This document shows positions 24,933-33,378 of a DNA stretch of 64,000 nt, one piece after another; position 1 is the stretch's first letter, and each line of letters starts with the position of its first letter. Under the pieces are notes generated by a model. It saw only the letters and a program-made list of their open reading frames with translations, searched no databases and was not told where the DNA came from. Source of the stretch: Clostridium sp. K4410.MGS-306 (GTDB lineage: Bacteria; Cyanobacteriota; Vampirovibrionia; Gastranaerophilales; Gastranaerophilaceae); the NCBI GenBank assembly GCA_000980375.1, contig LARD01000009.1, positions 62,001-126,000 on the forward strand, written 5' to 3'. Both the position numbers and the translations under genes were made by a program.

Positions 24933-26986
24933 TGATATTAAATACAGGAATCAATTATACACCTTCGCTGAAACAAAATTTCAAAGCATCGCTTCTTGCA
25001 CAGATGATGAAAAATAGCAATGTGCAGCAAAACACTGCACCGGAAGCAGCTCCTGTTTCACAAAATCAAGGTTTACCGTTATCCAATCCGGCTCACATAC
25101 CTGTAACAACACCTGTTGCAGACAAATATGTACAAACAATGGCAAAAAACAGTCTGCTCACTGCTTTGATGGCAAAAACAGCAGCATCACAAAATATACA
25201 ACAACAGCCTGTTGCTCAAACAGCTGCGGTAACACCTGTTAAAACTCCACGTCTTGAGGGTTATCAAAATAATCTTCGTTCAATGTTTCAAAACAATCAG
25301 GCAGTAATTTTTGCAATGGTTCCAAGAACATTTAACGCAAAAGATACTGACGGCAACGGACTTATTGAAGGCAATGAAGAGCCCGGTTATTTTACAAATA
25401 TGGTAGAGCGTCTTGACGAGCTCAAGTCTTACGGAATAAATACTCTTCACTGGCTGCCCATTAACCCTCCCGGCAAAATAGCAGCCAAGGGCAATGCGGG
25501 TTCTGTATATGCTCCTTTAGATTATCTTTCTATAGACCCTAATCTTGATGATCCTAAAGACCCGAGAGACGTCTATGAAGAAGCAAAATATGCAATTAAT
25601 GAATGCCACAAAAGAGGCATAAAAGTAATGGTAGACCTGCCAAGCTGTATGTCTGTTGACCTTTACAATGCAAGGCCCGACCTCAGGGCCACTGATGCCG
25701 AAGGTAAACCCAAAACACCGGAAGGCTGGGAAGATATCAGAATGTTTGACCCCTGGAAAGACCCTGACAAAGGAGAGTTGAATCAGGCGCTGGTTGATTA
25801 TCACAAAAAATTTATTGATATGTGCATTGAGCTTGGTATTGATGGCATCAGAGCCGATGTAGGCAGAGCTAAACCGCCTCAATTCTGGGATATTATCACT
25901 TCTTATGCAAGAAGCAAAGATCCTGAGTTTGGTTTCCTTGCCGAATGCTATACATATGAAGACGCTTCTCCTATGAAAAATATGCCTGCAGACAGACCTG
26001 AAGAAGCTCTTGATTCGGGATTTGATACTTATTACGGCCAGTATCATATTTTCCACATGTGGAAGGCATCAGATTTTAATAAATTTGTTGAAGAAAGTTT
26101 AAAAATTTCGCACAATCATCCAAAAGGCAAGGCTTTAATAGGTTCTTTTGCAACACACGATGACAAGAGCCCCATGGCAAACGGCGGCCCTGATTACTGC
26201 ATGATGACAAATGTTTTGCAAGCTACATTGCCTATGACAAATCCCTACATTATTTCAGGTTTTGAATCAGGCGACAGATATATTTATCCTTACGGCAAAA
26301 AGTTTGTTAACAATACATTCAATCAGCTTTTAGAAAATCCTGTCTACAAAGATACAGTAAACAGTTTGCTCAACAACTCCGGCTACGAAGACAGAGAAAA
26401 ATTGCGTAAGCTTGTTTCCTGCAGTGATGCTGATAAAAAAGTCGAAGAGCTGGCTGAAGATCCTGAATACAAAAGCATAATCGATTTTCTTGACCATTTC
26501 TCTTTGACAAAAGACAACATAAGACATTACGTGCATTCTGAGTTTCTTGATATCTTCAACAAATCAAGAAGACCGGGCGGCGAAAATCCTGAAATCGGTC
26601 ATCAATTTGGATATTTGATGAATACCGTACGTCCAAAATACGGTGAAGTTATAACAAAAGGCAGCTATATTCCGCTCAAGGTTGATAACGACAGCAGAGA
26701 CGAAGTAATTGCATATGCAAGATGCAAAGACGGTAAAACTCTTGTAACAATAGCTAACCACGACGTTAACGCAAGACAAAAAGTCAAAGTAAGAGTGCCG
26801 GGCATGAGTTCTGCACAGGTGCTTGAAGACCTTTCTCCAAGATACGGAACAGGCAGTACCTGGGAGGCAAAAGACAATGCAATAGAAATTGACCTCGGTC
26901 CTGCACAGGCTCATATTTTTGAAATTGATGATCCTGGATTGCCAAACCTTGTCAAGCCCGAGATGGTATGGCAGCAAAACCTTTAA
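24932..26986 (+). CDS. GH13-like (alpha-amylase superfamily) enzyme with unusual N-terminus
   Basis: 684 residues. The first 105 are low complexity (Gln/Ala/Thr/Pro) and contain NFKAS at 16-20; there is no signal peptide. From about 120 a (beta/alpha)8 amylase domain follows. It has a calcium-loop-like DTDGNGLIEGNE (138-149), region I degenerate (VDLPSCMSVD), region II GIRADVG with likely nucleophile Asp309, region III LAECY with likely acid Glu338, and region IV ATHDD with Asp410. A C-terminal beta domain runs from about 585. The catalytic triad looks intact, so an alpha-glucan-active enzyme is plausible; the substrate is unknown. It is coupled by TAATG to the 995-residue membrane protein, which is unusual company. 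Confidence 0.85.
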   Translation: MILNTGINYTPSLKQNFKASLLAQMMKNSNVQQNTAPEAAPVSQNQGLPLSNPAHIPVTTPVADKYVQTMAKNSLLTALMAKTAASQNIQQQPVAQTAAVTPVKTPRLEGYQNNLRSMFQNNQAVIFAMVPRTFNAKDTDGNGLIEGNEEPGYFTNMVERLDELKSYGINTLHWLPINPPGKIAAKGNAGSVYAPLDYLSIDPNLDDPKDPRDVYEEAKYAINECHKRGIKVMVDLPSCMSVDLYNARPDLRATDAEGKPKTPEGWEDIRMFDPWKDPDKGELNQALVDYHKKFIDMCIELGIDGIRADVGRAKPPQFWDIITSYARSKDPEFGFLAECYTYEDASPMKNMPADRPEEALDSGFDTYYGQYHIFHMWKASDFNKFVEESLKISHNHPKGKALIGSFATHDDKSPMANGGPDYCMMTNVLQATLPMTNPYIISGFESGDRYIYPYGKKFVNNTFNQLLENPVYKDTVNSLLNNSGYEDREKLRKLVSCSDADKKVEELAEDPEYKSIIDFLDHFSLTKDNIRHYVHSEFLDIFNKSRRPGGENPEIGHQFGYLMNTVRPKYGEVITKGSYIPLKVDNDSRDEVIAYARCKDGKTLVTIANHDVNARQKVKVRVPGMSSAQVLEDLSPRYGTGSTWEAKDNAIEIDLGPAQAHIFEIDDPGLPNLVKPEMVWQQNL

Positions 26987-27008
26987 TGGTTTGCTTTAAT
27001 AGTTTAAT

Positions 27009-28130
27009 TTAACGGCGGCTATTTTGTTGCGGGTTCAAGTTTGGATTGTTTATTCTCATCTTAGGCGGGCCGTCTTTGCCGTAGATAAATGCAAGAATCT
27101 CTGCTACTGCAACGTACAGCTCTGCCGGGATAACCTGATCAACCTGAACAAGCTTGTATAAAGAGCGCGCAAGCGGTTTGTTTTCTACAATGGGGACATT
27201 GTTTGCTTTTGCAATTTCTCTGATTTTAAAAGCCATATAATCCACACCCTTGGCCACAACAACCGGTGCGGGTGCAATATCTTTGTCATACTTGAGCGCA
27301 ACAGAAAAGTGGGTGGGGTTGGCTACAACAACATCTGCATTGGGGACAGCGCTCATCATTTTTTGTCTCATAAACTGCATTTGAGCGGATTTGATTTTTG
27401 ATTTAATCATGGGGTCCCCTTCCATGTTTTTCCACTCGTCTTTTATTTCCTGTTTTGTCATTTTGATGGATTTATTGTATTCGTAATCCTGATATTTTTT
27501 GTCAATAAATCCTATAATGAGCATTGCCACGCATATGTTTATAATCATCTGGGTCAAAATACCGGCAAGCACGGCAAAAGCTGTCGGAATATCCACACCG
27601 AGAAGGCCCAGCAGTTCGTCTTTTCTGCCCATTACCGTAGAAAAACCCACGTATCCGACAATACCCATTTTCAAAAATGATTTTGTTATTTCTACCATGT
27701 TTTTGGGTTCAAATGGGTTGAACATTTTTTTTAGAGCATTTACCATACTGCTCGGGGTGAGCTTGTCTATTTTAGGTTTAATTTTTTCAGTACTAAAAAT
27801 AGAACCTACCTGCAACCTTACCACGAGTATGGTTGCAACCACCAGTCCCAGAAAAAACGGCAAAAGCATTTCTCCGGTCACTTTTGCATACGGAGCAAAA
27901 ATAGTGATGATATCATTTGTTTCTATTTCATTGGGGTTAAGGTGTGTAAGGGTGTAATAAAGCAAATTTTTGAGTTTTTCCATAATCATTGGAGACAGCA
28001 CAAACATAAGGCCTACACCCGAGGTGATGGTCAATGCGGAAGTCATATCCTGACTTTTTGCTACGTTCCCTTTTTTTCGTTCGTCCTCTCGCCTTCGCGG
28101 GGTCGCCTCTTCCGTTTTTTCGTCTGCCAT
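27009..28130 (-). CDS. flhB: flagellar export switch protein FlhB
   Basis: Membrane component of the flagellar type III export apparatus that switches substrate class from rod/hook to filament after hook completion. The N-terminus EKTEEATPRRREDERKKGNV is classic. Four membrane helices lie between about 35 and 210. The cytoplasmic autocleavage motif NPTH is intact at 271-274, preceded by VVVA and followed by FSVALKYD. The C-terminal tail extends about 100 residues. It is the last gene of fliP-fliQ-fliR-flhB and converges on the GH13-like gene with a 22-nt gap and no obvious terminator. Confidence 0.97.
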   Translation of the reverse strand: MADEKTEEATPRRREDERKKGNVAKSQDMTSALTITSGVGLMFVLSPMIMEKLKNLLYYTLTHLNPNEIETNDIITIFAPYAKVTGEMLLPFFLGLVVATILVVRLQVGSIFSTEKIKPKIDKLTPSSMVNALKKMFNPFEPKNMVEITKSFLKMGIVGYVGFSTVMGRKDELLGLLGVDIPTAFAVLAGILTQMIINICVAMLIIGFIDKKYQDYEYNKSIKMTKQEIKDEWKNMEGDPMIKSKIKSAQMQFMRQKMMSAVPNADVVVANPTHFSVALKYDKDIAPAPVVVAKGVDYMAFKIREIAKANNVPIVENKPLARSLYKLVQVDQVIPAELYVAVAEILAFIYGKDGPPKMRINNPNLNPQQNSRR

Positions 28131-28158
28131 TGTTTTTTATGTTCCCCTGTTCAAACCT

Positions 28159-28944
28159 TTATACAAAAAGGTTGAGTATATTTTTTAAATATGTCTGCGT
28201 TACCGTGATGAGGTAAGTAACGGTTGGTGATAGAAACATTAACATCAATACGATACCGACATATATTTTTAACGGGATTGCCACCATGAAAATATTCATT
28301 TGCGGCATCATTTTTGACATAAATCCCATCAATACTTCTGATACAAACATAACACAGAAAATAGGTAAAATCATGCTTATGCCGATAGAAAACATAGACG
28401 CTGACATATGAAGCACCTGTGACACAATGCTGCCTGTGAAGACAAAATCAGTACCCGGAGGAAAAGCCTGAAAACTCTTGTATAACGCAGCAAAAAGCCA
28501 CTGGTGGGCATTAAGCCCCACAAAAACCATTGCAGCAAGATATGTGTACATTTGTGAGAGAATCTGCGTGCTTTCACCTGTTGTGGGGTCAAGCACCTGG
28601 CTCATGGAAATACCTACCTGAATACTGACAAACTCACCGCCTATTTGCACTGCAGCAAACAAAAATGTTGCACAAAAACCAATAATATACCCTATTGCAA
28701 ACTCTCTGAATAAATAAAGCAGAAGCTCAGGCATGCTCTGAGGCACAACAAACCCAGAATGTGCAGCAACCATGGGAAACAGTATAAAAGATACGAGTGC
28801 GCCCAGCCAGATTTTTACCTGTTCCGGTATTGGATATGTTGAAATCAACGGCATGGAAAAAATCATACCGCTTATTCTTGTAAAAATTATTACAAAAATA
28901 ATGATATTCGCAGGAGATAAAAGTGTCAGTAAATTTGGCTGCAA
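28159..28944 (-). CDS. fliR: flagellar export gate protein FliR
   Basis: 261-residue, hydrophobic protein of the export-gate helical complex (FliP5-FliQ4-FliR1). Family features include the FTRISGMIF segment, the VGISMSQVLDPTTGE loop near 110-125 and the C-terminal LMLMFLSPTVTYLI. The start is TTG 28944, chosen because AGGGG lies about 6 nt upstream on the minus strand and no better codon is available. FlhB follows after 28 nt. Confidence 0.95.
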   Translation of the reverse strand: MQPNLLTLLSPANIIIFVIIFTRISGMIFSMPLISTYPIPEQVKIWLGALVSFILFPMVAAHSGFVVPQSMPELLLYLFREFAIGYIIGFCATFLFAAVQIGGEFVSIQVGISMSQVLDPTTGESTQILSQMYTYLAAMVFVGLNAHQWLFAALYKSFQAFPPGTDFVFTGSIVSQVLHMSASMFSIGISMILPIFCVMFVSEVLMGFMSKMMPQMNIFMVAIPLKIYVGIVLMLMFLSPTVTYLITVTQTYLKNILNLFV

Positions 28945-28955
28945 TCTTTTCCCCT

Positions 28956-29225
28956 TTATTTAATCATTGTTTGAATATATTCAAACATTTCCGTACATCT
29001 TGATACAAATATATTAAGCATCCACGGCAAAAGGATAATCATTGTGAGAATCCCTGCAATAATTTTGGGTACAAATGTCAGGGTTGCTTCCTGTATCTGT
29101 GTAACCGCCTGAAAAACGCTTATCAAAAGTCCTACAACCATGCTCACAACAAGTATTGGTGTAGATAATATCAGTATCAAAATCAAAACATTCTGTGTAA
29201 GTGTTAAAAAGACTGTGTCTTCCAT
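28956..29225 (-). CDS. fliQ: flagellar export gate protein FliQ
   Basis: 89 residues with two membrane helices (about 15-40 and 52-75), the standard FliQ form. The connecting loop FQAVTQIQEATLTFVPKI is the conserved family signature. It forms part of the FliPQR export gate. The gene lies between fliP (15-nt gap) and fliR (11-nt gap) in the usual order. Confidence 0.96.
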   Translation of the reverse strand: MEDTVFLTLTQNVLILILILSTPILVVSMVVGLLISVFQAVTQIQEATLTFVPKIIAGILTMIILLPWMLNIFVSRCTEMFEYIQTMIK

Positions 29226-29240
29226 TTATTTTTCCTTAAA

Positions 29241-30014
29241 TTATGTAATAAAACCCTCAAGCAGAGTTTTGGTGACAAGATACCATCCGTCTATCATAAC
29301 GAAAAGTATAAGCTTAAAAGGCATTGCAACCGTAGTCGGCGGCAGAAACAGCATACCCATTGAAACAAGTATACTGGCCACTACAATGTCTATGACAAGA
29401 AACGGCAGAAAAATTACAAACCCGATTTTGAAAGAGGTTTTAAGCTCGCTCAAAACATAAGCCGGAATAAGCGTGTAAGTAGGCACATCTTTCCAATCTT
29501 TTGGTTTTTCTATTTTGGCCATACTCAAAAACAGCCCCAGCTCTTTTTCTTCCGTGTGTGCAATCATAAATTCACGAAGCGGAATTATTGCCTTATCGAG
29601 CGCAACCTGCTGTGTAATCTGATTCTTCATGTACGGCTGGATTGCGGTTTCGTTCATTTTATTAAACGTAGGAGCCATAACAAAAAACGTCAAAAGCAAA
29701 GCCAGACCCGCAAGCACCTGATTGGGCGGCAGTGTTGACGTACCTATTGCCTGACGCGTGAGCGCAAGTACAATAATTATCCTGATAAACGCCGTACACA
29801 TAATAAAAATACTCGGCGCAAGTGTCAGGATTGTTAACAGGATAAGAATTTGTACGCCCTGTGTAAATTCTTGCGGAGTGTTTGCCTGTGTCATCCCGAC
29901 AGAAATAGTTGGGAATGCCACAGCTGCGTGCGCTGCACTGTTTGTGCAAAATGCAGCAAGCATTGCACTAAAGATTTTTAAAATATTCTTAAAATTCCTC
30001 ATAGTTTTCCACAT
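29241..30014 (-). CDS. fliP: flagellar export gate protein FliP
   Basis: 257 residues. A cleavable-looking signal (to about residue 30, AHAAVAFP) precedes the FliP domain, as in many FliP proteins. Family blocks TRQAIGTSTLPPNQVL, FFVMAPTF, PLREFMI and the C-terminal MGMLFLPPTTVAMPFKL are all present. It forms the pentameric core of the export gate. A second ATG at 30002 has a GGA 5 nt upstream and could be the true start, giving 253 residues. The divergent mscS-like gene begins 150 nt away. Confidence 0.96.
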   Translation of the reverse strand: MWKTMRNFKNILKIFSAMLAAFCTNSAAHAAVAFPTISVGMTQANTPQEFTQGVQILILLTILTLAPSIFIMCTAFIRIIIVLALTRQAIGTSTLPPNQVLAGLALLLTFFVMAPTFNKMNETAIQPYMKNQITQQVALDKAIIPLREFMIAHTEEKELGLFLSMAKIEKPKDWKDVPTYTLIPAYVLSELKTSFKIGFVIFLPFLVIDIVVASILVSMGMLFLPPTTVAMPFKLILFVMIDGWYLVTKTLLEGFIT

Positions 30015-30164
30015 TTTAAATACTCAACATAACAGTATTCTATCTTTTATTGGCTGTTATGACTAATTCTTAACTAAACTTAAACTGTGACCGTGTGAGA
30101 CGGGCTATTGTTTTTTGTGTTGTTGTCGAATAATATTATATAGACCGTGCTAAGGAGTATCAAA

Positions 30165-31043
30165 ATGATAGAATTCATTGAACAACACAGAAATTTTATA
30201 TTCACCATTCTTCCTGATTTTTTGAGGAATAAATGGACAATGATGGTGCTCAATATTATTATCTTTGTATTTTTTATAAAGATAGCAAATATTTTTATTG
30301 AAAAATTCCTGGATAGAATCTGCCGTTTTAAAGACGATTTTGAATTCAAAAAACAACTGGTTACTTTAAAATCTATAGTTAAATCAATTGTAGATACAAT
30401 CATAGCTGCCTTTGGTGTGATGTATATTTTAAACGGGCTCGGTGTAGATATAAGACCAATTCTTACAGCAGCAGGGGTTTTGGGTGTTGCAGTAGGTTTT
30501 GGTGCAAAGAGATTTTTTGAAGATATTATTACAGGCATGTCCATTTTGCTTGAAGGTCAGGTGCGTGTGGGTGATTATATAGAAATTTCCGGCCATCAGG
30601 GCGTTGTGGAAAAAGTGGATATAAAACTCATCCAGCTTCGTGATACTCAAGGCAGAGTGCACTATATCAGGAACGGTATGGTAGACACTGTTGTTAACTA
30701 TACAAGAGACTACTCCTATTATGTTTTTGACATAGGTGTTGCTTATAAAGAAAACGTTGATAATGTCATAAATGTTTTAAAAGAAATTGATGAGGATTTT
30801 AGAAAAAACTCTAAAGTAAAAGACTATGTACTTGCTCCTTTAGAAATTTTTGGACTCGACAGCTTTGATGATTCTGCAGTGATTATCAAAGCCAGAATAA
30901 GAACCTCTCCTATAAAACAATGGGAAGTTGGCAGAGAATTTAACAAATATATCAAAGCAAAGTTTGACGAAAAAGGTATAGAAATCCCCTTCCCGCAAAG
31001 AACGGTCTATCTTGTCAATGAGAATCAAGACAATCAAAACTAA
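30165..31043 (+). CDS. MscS-family small-conductance mechanosensitive channel
   Basis: 292 residues. Membrane helices near 26-44 and 70-90 lead into the pore-lining helix AAGVLGVAVGFGAKRFFED. The beta domain VRVGDYIEISGHQGVVEKVD follows, then the soluble C-terminal domain. It releases osmolytes under hypoosmotic shock. GTG 30147 is in frame, but TAAGGAG (30151-30157) is 7 nt before ATG 30165, so I start there. rsfS follows 59 nt later. Confidence 0.95.
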   Translation: MIEFIEQHRNFIFTILPDFLRNKWTMMVLNIIIFVFFIKIANIFIEKFLDRICRFKDDFEFKKQLVTLKSIVKSIVDTIIAAFGVMYILNGLGVDIRPILTAAGVLGVAVGFGAKRFFEDIITGMSILLEGQVRVGDYIEISGHQGVVEKVDIKLIQLRDTQGRVHYIRNGMVDTVVNYTRDYSYYVFDIGVAYKENVDNVINVLKEIDEDFRKNSKVKDYVLAPLEIFGLDSFDDSAVIIKARIRTSPIKQWEVGREFNKYIKAKFDEKGIEIPFPQRTVYLVNENQDNQN

Positions 31044-31102
31044 TTCATGATAAAATTAATTTACATCACACTATTAGAGTTAAACAATAAAGGAAGTATA
31101 AA

Positions 31103-31501
31103 TTGACTGATATAAGCTCATACAAACTTGCAAGCGTAATAGCAAGAATTCTCGATGACAAACTGGGTAAAGATATAACAATTTTGAATATTAGCAATGT
31201 GTCTGTTCTGGCGGATTATTTTGTGATTTGCTCTGCTGATACAAACACACAGGTAAAATCTCTCACAGGCTATGTACGTGACAGAATCAAACACCTCTTT
31301 GACAGAATCCCCACAGGCGAAGAAAATGACCTTAAAAACAGATGGAATCTGCTTGATTACGGTGATGTAATTGTTCATGTGCTTCACCGAGAAGAACGCG
31401 AAACCTATGCACTTGAAAAATTCTGGTCACATGCTCATAAAGTTGAAAAAGAAGCTTGGGAAGAAGAATCAAAAGAATACTCTGAATACGATAATGCATA
31501 A
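31103..31501 (+). CDS. rsfS: ribosomal silencing factor RsfS
   Basis: 132-residue RsfS/Iojap protein that binds uL14 and blocks 50S-30S joining under starvation. The signatures DILNIS-like (ITILNISNVSVLADYFVICS) and WNLLDYGDVIVHVL with RETYALEKFW are present. The acidic C-terminal tail (EEESKEYSEYDNA) makes it slightly longer than usual. The start is TTG 31103, with AAAGGAAG 6-8 nt upstream. It is often beside nadD or obg in other genomes; here the neighbours are mscS-like and a CoA-activase-like gene. Confidence 0.94.
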   Translation: MTDISSYKLASVIARILDDKLGKDITILNISNVSVLADYFVICSADTNTQVKSLTGYVRDRIKHLFDRIPTGEENDLKNRWNLLDYGDVIVHVLHREERETYALEKFWSHAHKVEKEAWEEESKEYSEYDNA

Positions 31502-31602
31502 TTTTTCTTAATAAAAGCCTGTTATTGTCTGTAAAAAAAATCTCTTTGGTTATATAATTAGGTAAATTGACAGTATAGACCACAGGGAAGAGTTAAGAAA
31601 TA

Positions 31603-32739
31603 ATGGCTAAAAAATCTAAAGAAAAAATCAAAGTAGCGTTTCCTCATATGGGAAATATTTATGTTGCATGGGGTTCGGCTTTAAGAAGACTGGGTGTAGA
31701 ACCTTATATCCCTCCTTATTCCAGCAAAAGAACACTCTCTTTAGGTACCAAAAACAGCCCGGAATCTATCTGTCTGCCTTACAAACTTATTCTCGGCAAC
31801 TTTATAGAAGCCATTGAAGGCGGTGCTGATTACGTTGCAATGATTTCCTCCCCCGGTATCTGTCGTCTTGGCGAATACGGTGCAGGTATCCAAAATACCC
31901 TTGAAGACATGGGCTACCACGCAAACTATATTGAATTACAGCTCTATGACGGAATCAAAGGCATGTTCAGATTCCTTACGGAATTAACCGACGTAAAAAA
32001 TCCCGTCACAATCATAAGAGCAATCGTTTTTGCTTTTAGAAAAGTCTTTGCAGCTGACAGGATGGAAAACCTCCTTTCGTACTACCGTGCAAGAGAGGTT
32101 AAAGTCGGAGATGCTGAAAAAGCCTTTAAAAAAGGTATGAAGCTCATCTATGAAGCAAACCACTACAGCGAGCTCAAAAAAGCCGAAAAACAGGCTAAAG
32201 AAATGATTACAAAAGTGGAAATCGACCCCAAAAGAGAAGTGCTCCACGTAGATTTGACGGGTGAAATTTACATGGTGCAAGACCCGTTTTCCAACCAGAA
32301 TATTGAAAGAGAACTCGGTAAAATGGGTGTGCAAACAAGAAGAACCCTCACTATCTCGAGCTTTTTAAAAGATGCAATCATCCCAAAAATGTTTGTTAAA
32401 GGCGAAACCCACCTCGAAAGAGCTTTCAGACTGGCAAAACCTTATCTTTCCAGAGACATTGGCGGTGACTCTTTAGAGTGCGTTTCAGATATTATTTATG
32501 CAAACGAAAAAGGCAAAGACGGCATTATCCACATCAGTCCGTTTACATGTATGCCTGAAATTATGTCTCAAAACTTTTTCCCCGCAATGAGAGAAAACTG
32601 TGAGATTCCAATCCTTCCTCTTATCATGGATGAACAAACAGGAAAAGCAGGCTATATTACGCGTCTTGAGGCATTTGTCGATTTGATGAGAAGACGCAAA
32701 AGAAAAAAAGAGCAGGAGCTTGCTGCCAGCGCCAAATAG
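31603..32739 (+). CDS. 2-hydroxyacyl-CoA dehydratase activator-like protein (DUF2229 type)
   Basis: 378 residues resembling the C-terminal part of large 'CoA-substrate-specific enzyme activase' proteins (HgdB/HgdC neighbourhood, DUF2229). Conserved features are ESICLPYKLILGNFIEA, SSPGICRLGEYG, SPFTCMPEIMSQ and a PLIMDEQTGKAGYITRLEAF ending. Cys57, Cys87, Cys293 and Cys316 are possible Fe-S ligands. The ATPase domain that normally precedes this region in the fused form is absent, so it is a stand-alone version. Whether it activates a dehydratase is unknown; none is seen in the window. TATAAT at 31553-31558 lies about 45 nt upstream. Confidence 0.75.
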   Translation: MAKKSKEKIKVAFPHMGNIYVAWGSALRRLGVEPYIPPYSSKRTLSLGTKNSPESICLPYKLILGNFIEAIEGGADYVAMISSPGICRLGEYGAGIQNTLEDMGYHANYIELQLYDGIKGMFRFLTELTDVKNPVTIIRAIVFAFRKVFAADRMENLLSYYRAREVKVGDAEKAFKKGMKLIYEANHYSELKKAEKQAKEMITKVEIDPKREVLHVDLTGEIYMVQDPFSNQNIERELGKMGVQTRRTLTISSFLKDAIIPKMFVKGETHLERAFRLAKPYLSRDIGGDSLECVSDIIYANEKGKDGIIHISPFTCMPEIMSQNFFPAMRENCEIPILPLIMDEQTGKAGYITRLEAFVDLMRRRKRKKEQELAASAK

Positions 32740-32773
32740 TGTTGTGTGATTCATTAAGAAAGGGCTAGTGCTT

Positions 32774-33364
32774 ATGCGAGTATCACAATTTAACAACAAT
32801 ACTTTAACACCAAATTTTAAATGCAAAATTGTTTATGATGACAATTTTGAAAAATTTGCCAAAAAGATTATCAAAAATCAAAACGATTTTGAAGACCTTT
32901 TATTTGTTCAAGAGTCTTTGAAAAACGTACATAAAGATACTTTTATTAAATGCAAAGAAGATGAAGATGCGGGCGAAATGATTGTGGAAATTATCAATCC
33001 GACTAAAGAACAAAACCCCGTATCATCTGTTGGTATAAACAAAAATGACTTTGTTTTAAGAAGAGATATGAATCCTGCATTATTCGGACTTTTAAAGCTT
33101 GCAGACCCGTCTACGGATGAACATAAATATATTTTAGGTTCTGCAATGTCCCAAGACGATGCACAAATGCACATGTGGAATGCAGAGATTGATTTGTATG
33201 ACGGCTTGGATTCCAACCCCTTTGCTCAAAAATTGAAAGCTGTAAACCAGGAAATATACAGATCAGACAACGATACAGAGTGTGTTGATTTGCTTCCGGA
33301 ATTATACAGAGAAAGAGAAGATTTTTCTCTCGAGCTTATTAAATCAAGATGTGTTAATAAATAA
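32774..33364 (+). CDS. unknown protein, tandem paralogue A
   Basis: 196 residues. ATG 32774 is chosen over GTG 32768 because AAAGGG (32759-32764) is 9 nt away and the resulting N-terminus (MRVSQFNN) aligns with that of the next gene (MKVQNVFS). It contains NFKCK at 14-18. Residues about 110-165 (LLKLADPSTDEHKYILG, then AEIDLYDGLDSNPF) align with the following protein's FLKFASPFDEQHQRLLG and ASLEVYDYLKKNPI. No membrane segment and no known family. The two genes are 14 nt apart and surely cotranscribed. Confidence 0.7.
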   Translation: MRVSQFNNNTLTPNFKCKIVYDDNFEKFAKKIIKNQNDFEDLLFVQESLKNVHKDTFIKCKEDEDAGEMIVEIINPTKEQNPVSSVGINKNDFVLRRDMNPALFGLLKLADPSTDEHKYILGSAMSQDDAQMHMWNAEIDLYDGLDSNPFAQKLKAVNQEIYRSDNDTECVDLLPELYREREDFSLELIKSRCVNK

Positions 33365-33378
33365 CAGGAGAGTTATAA

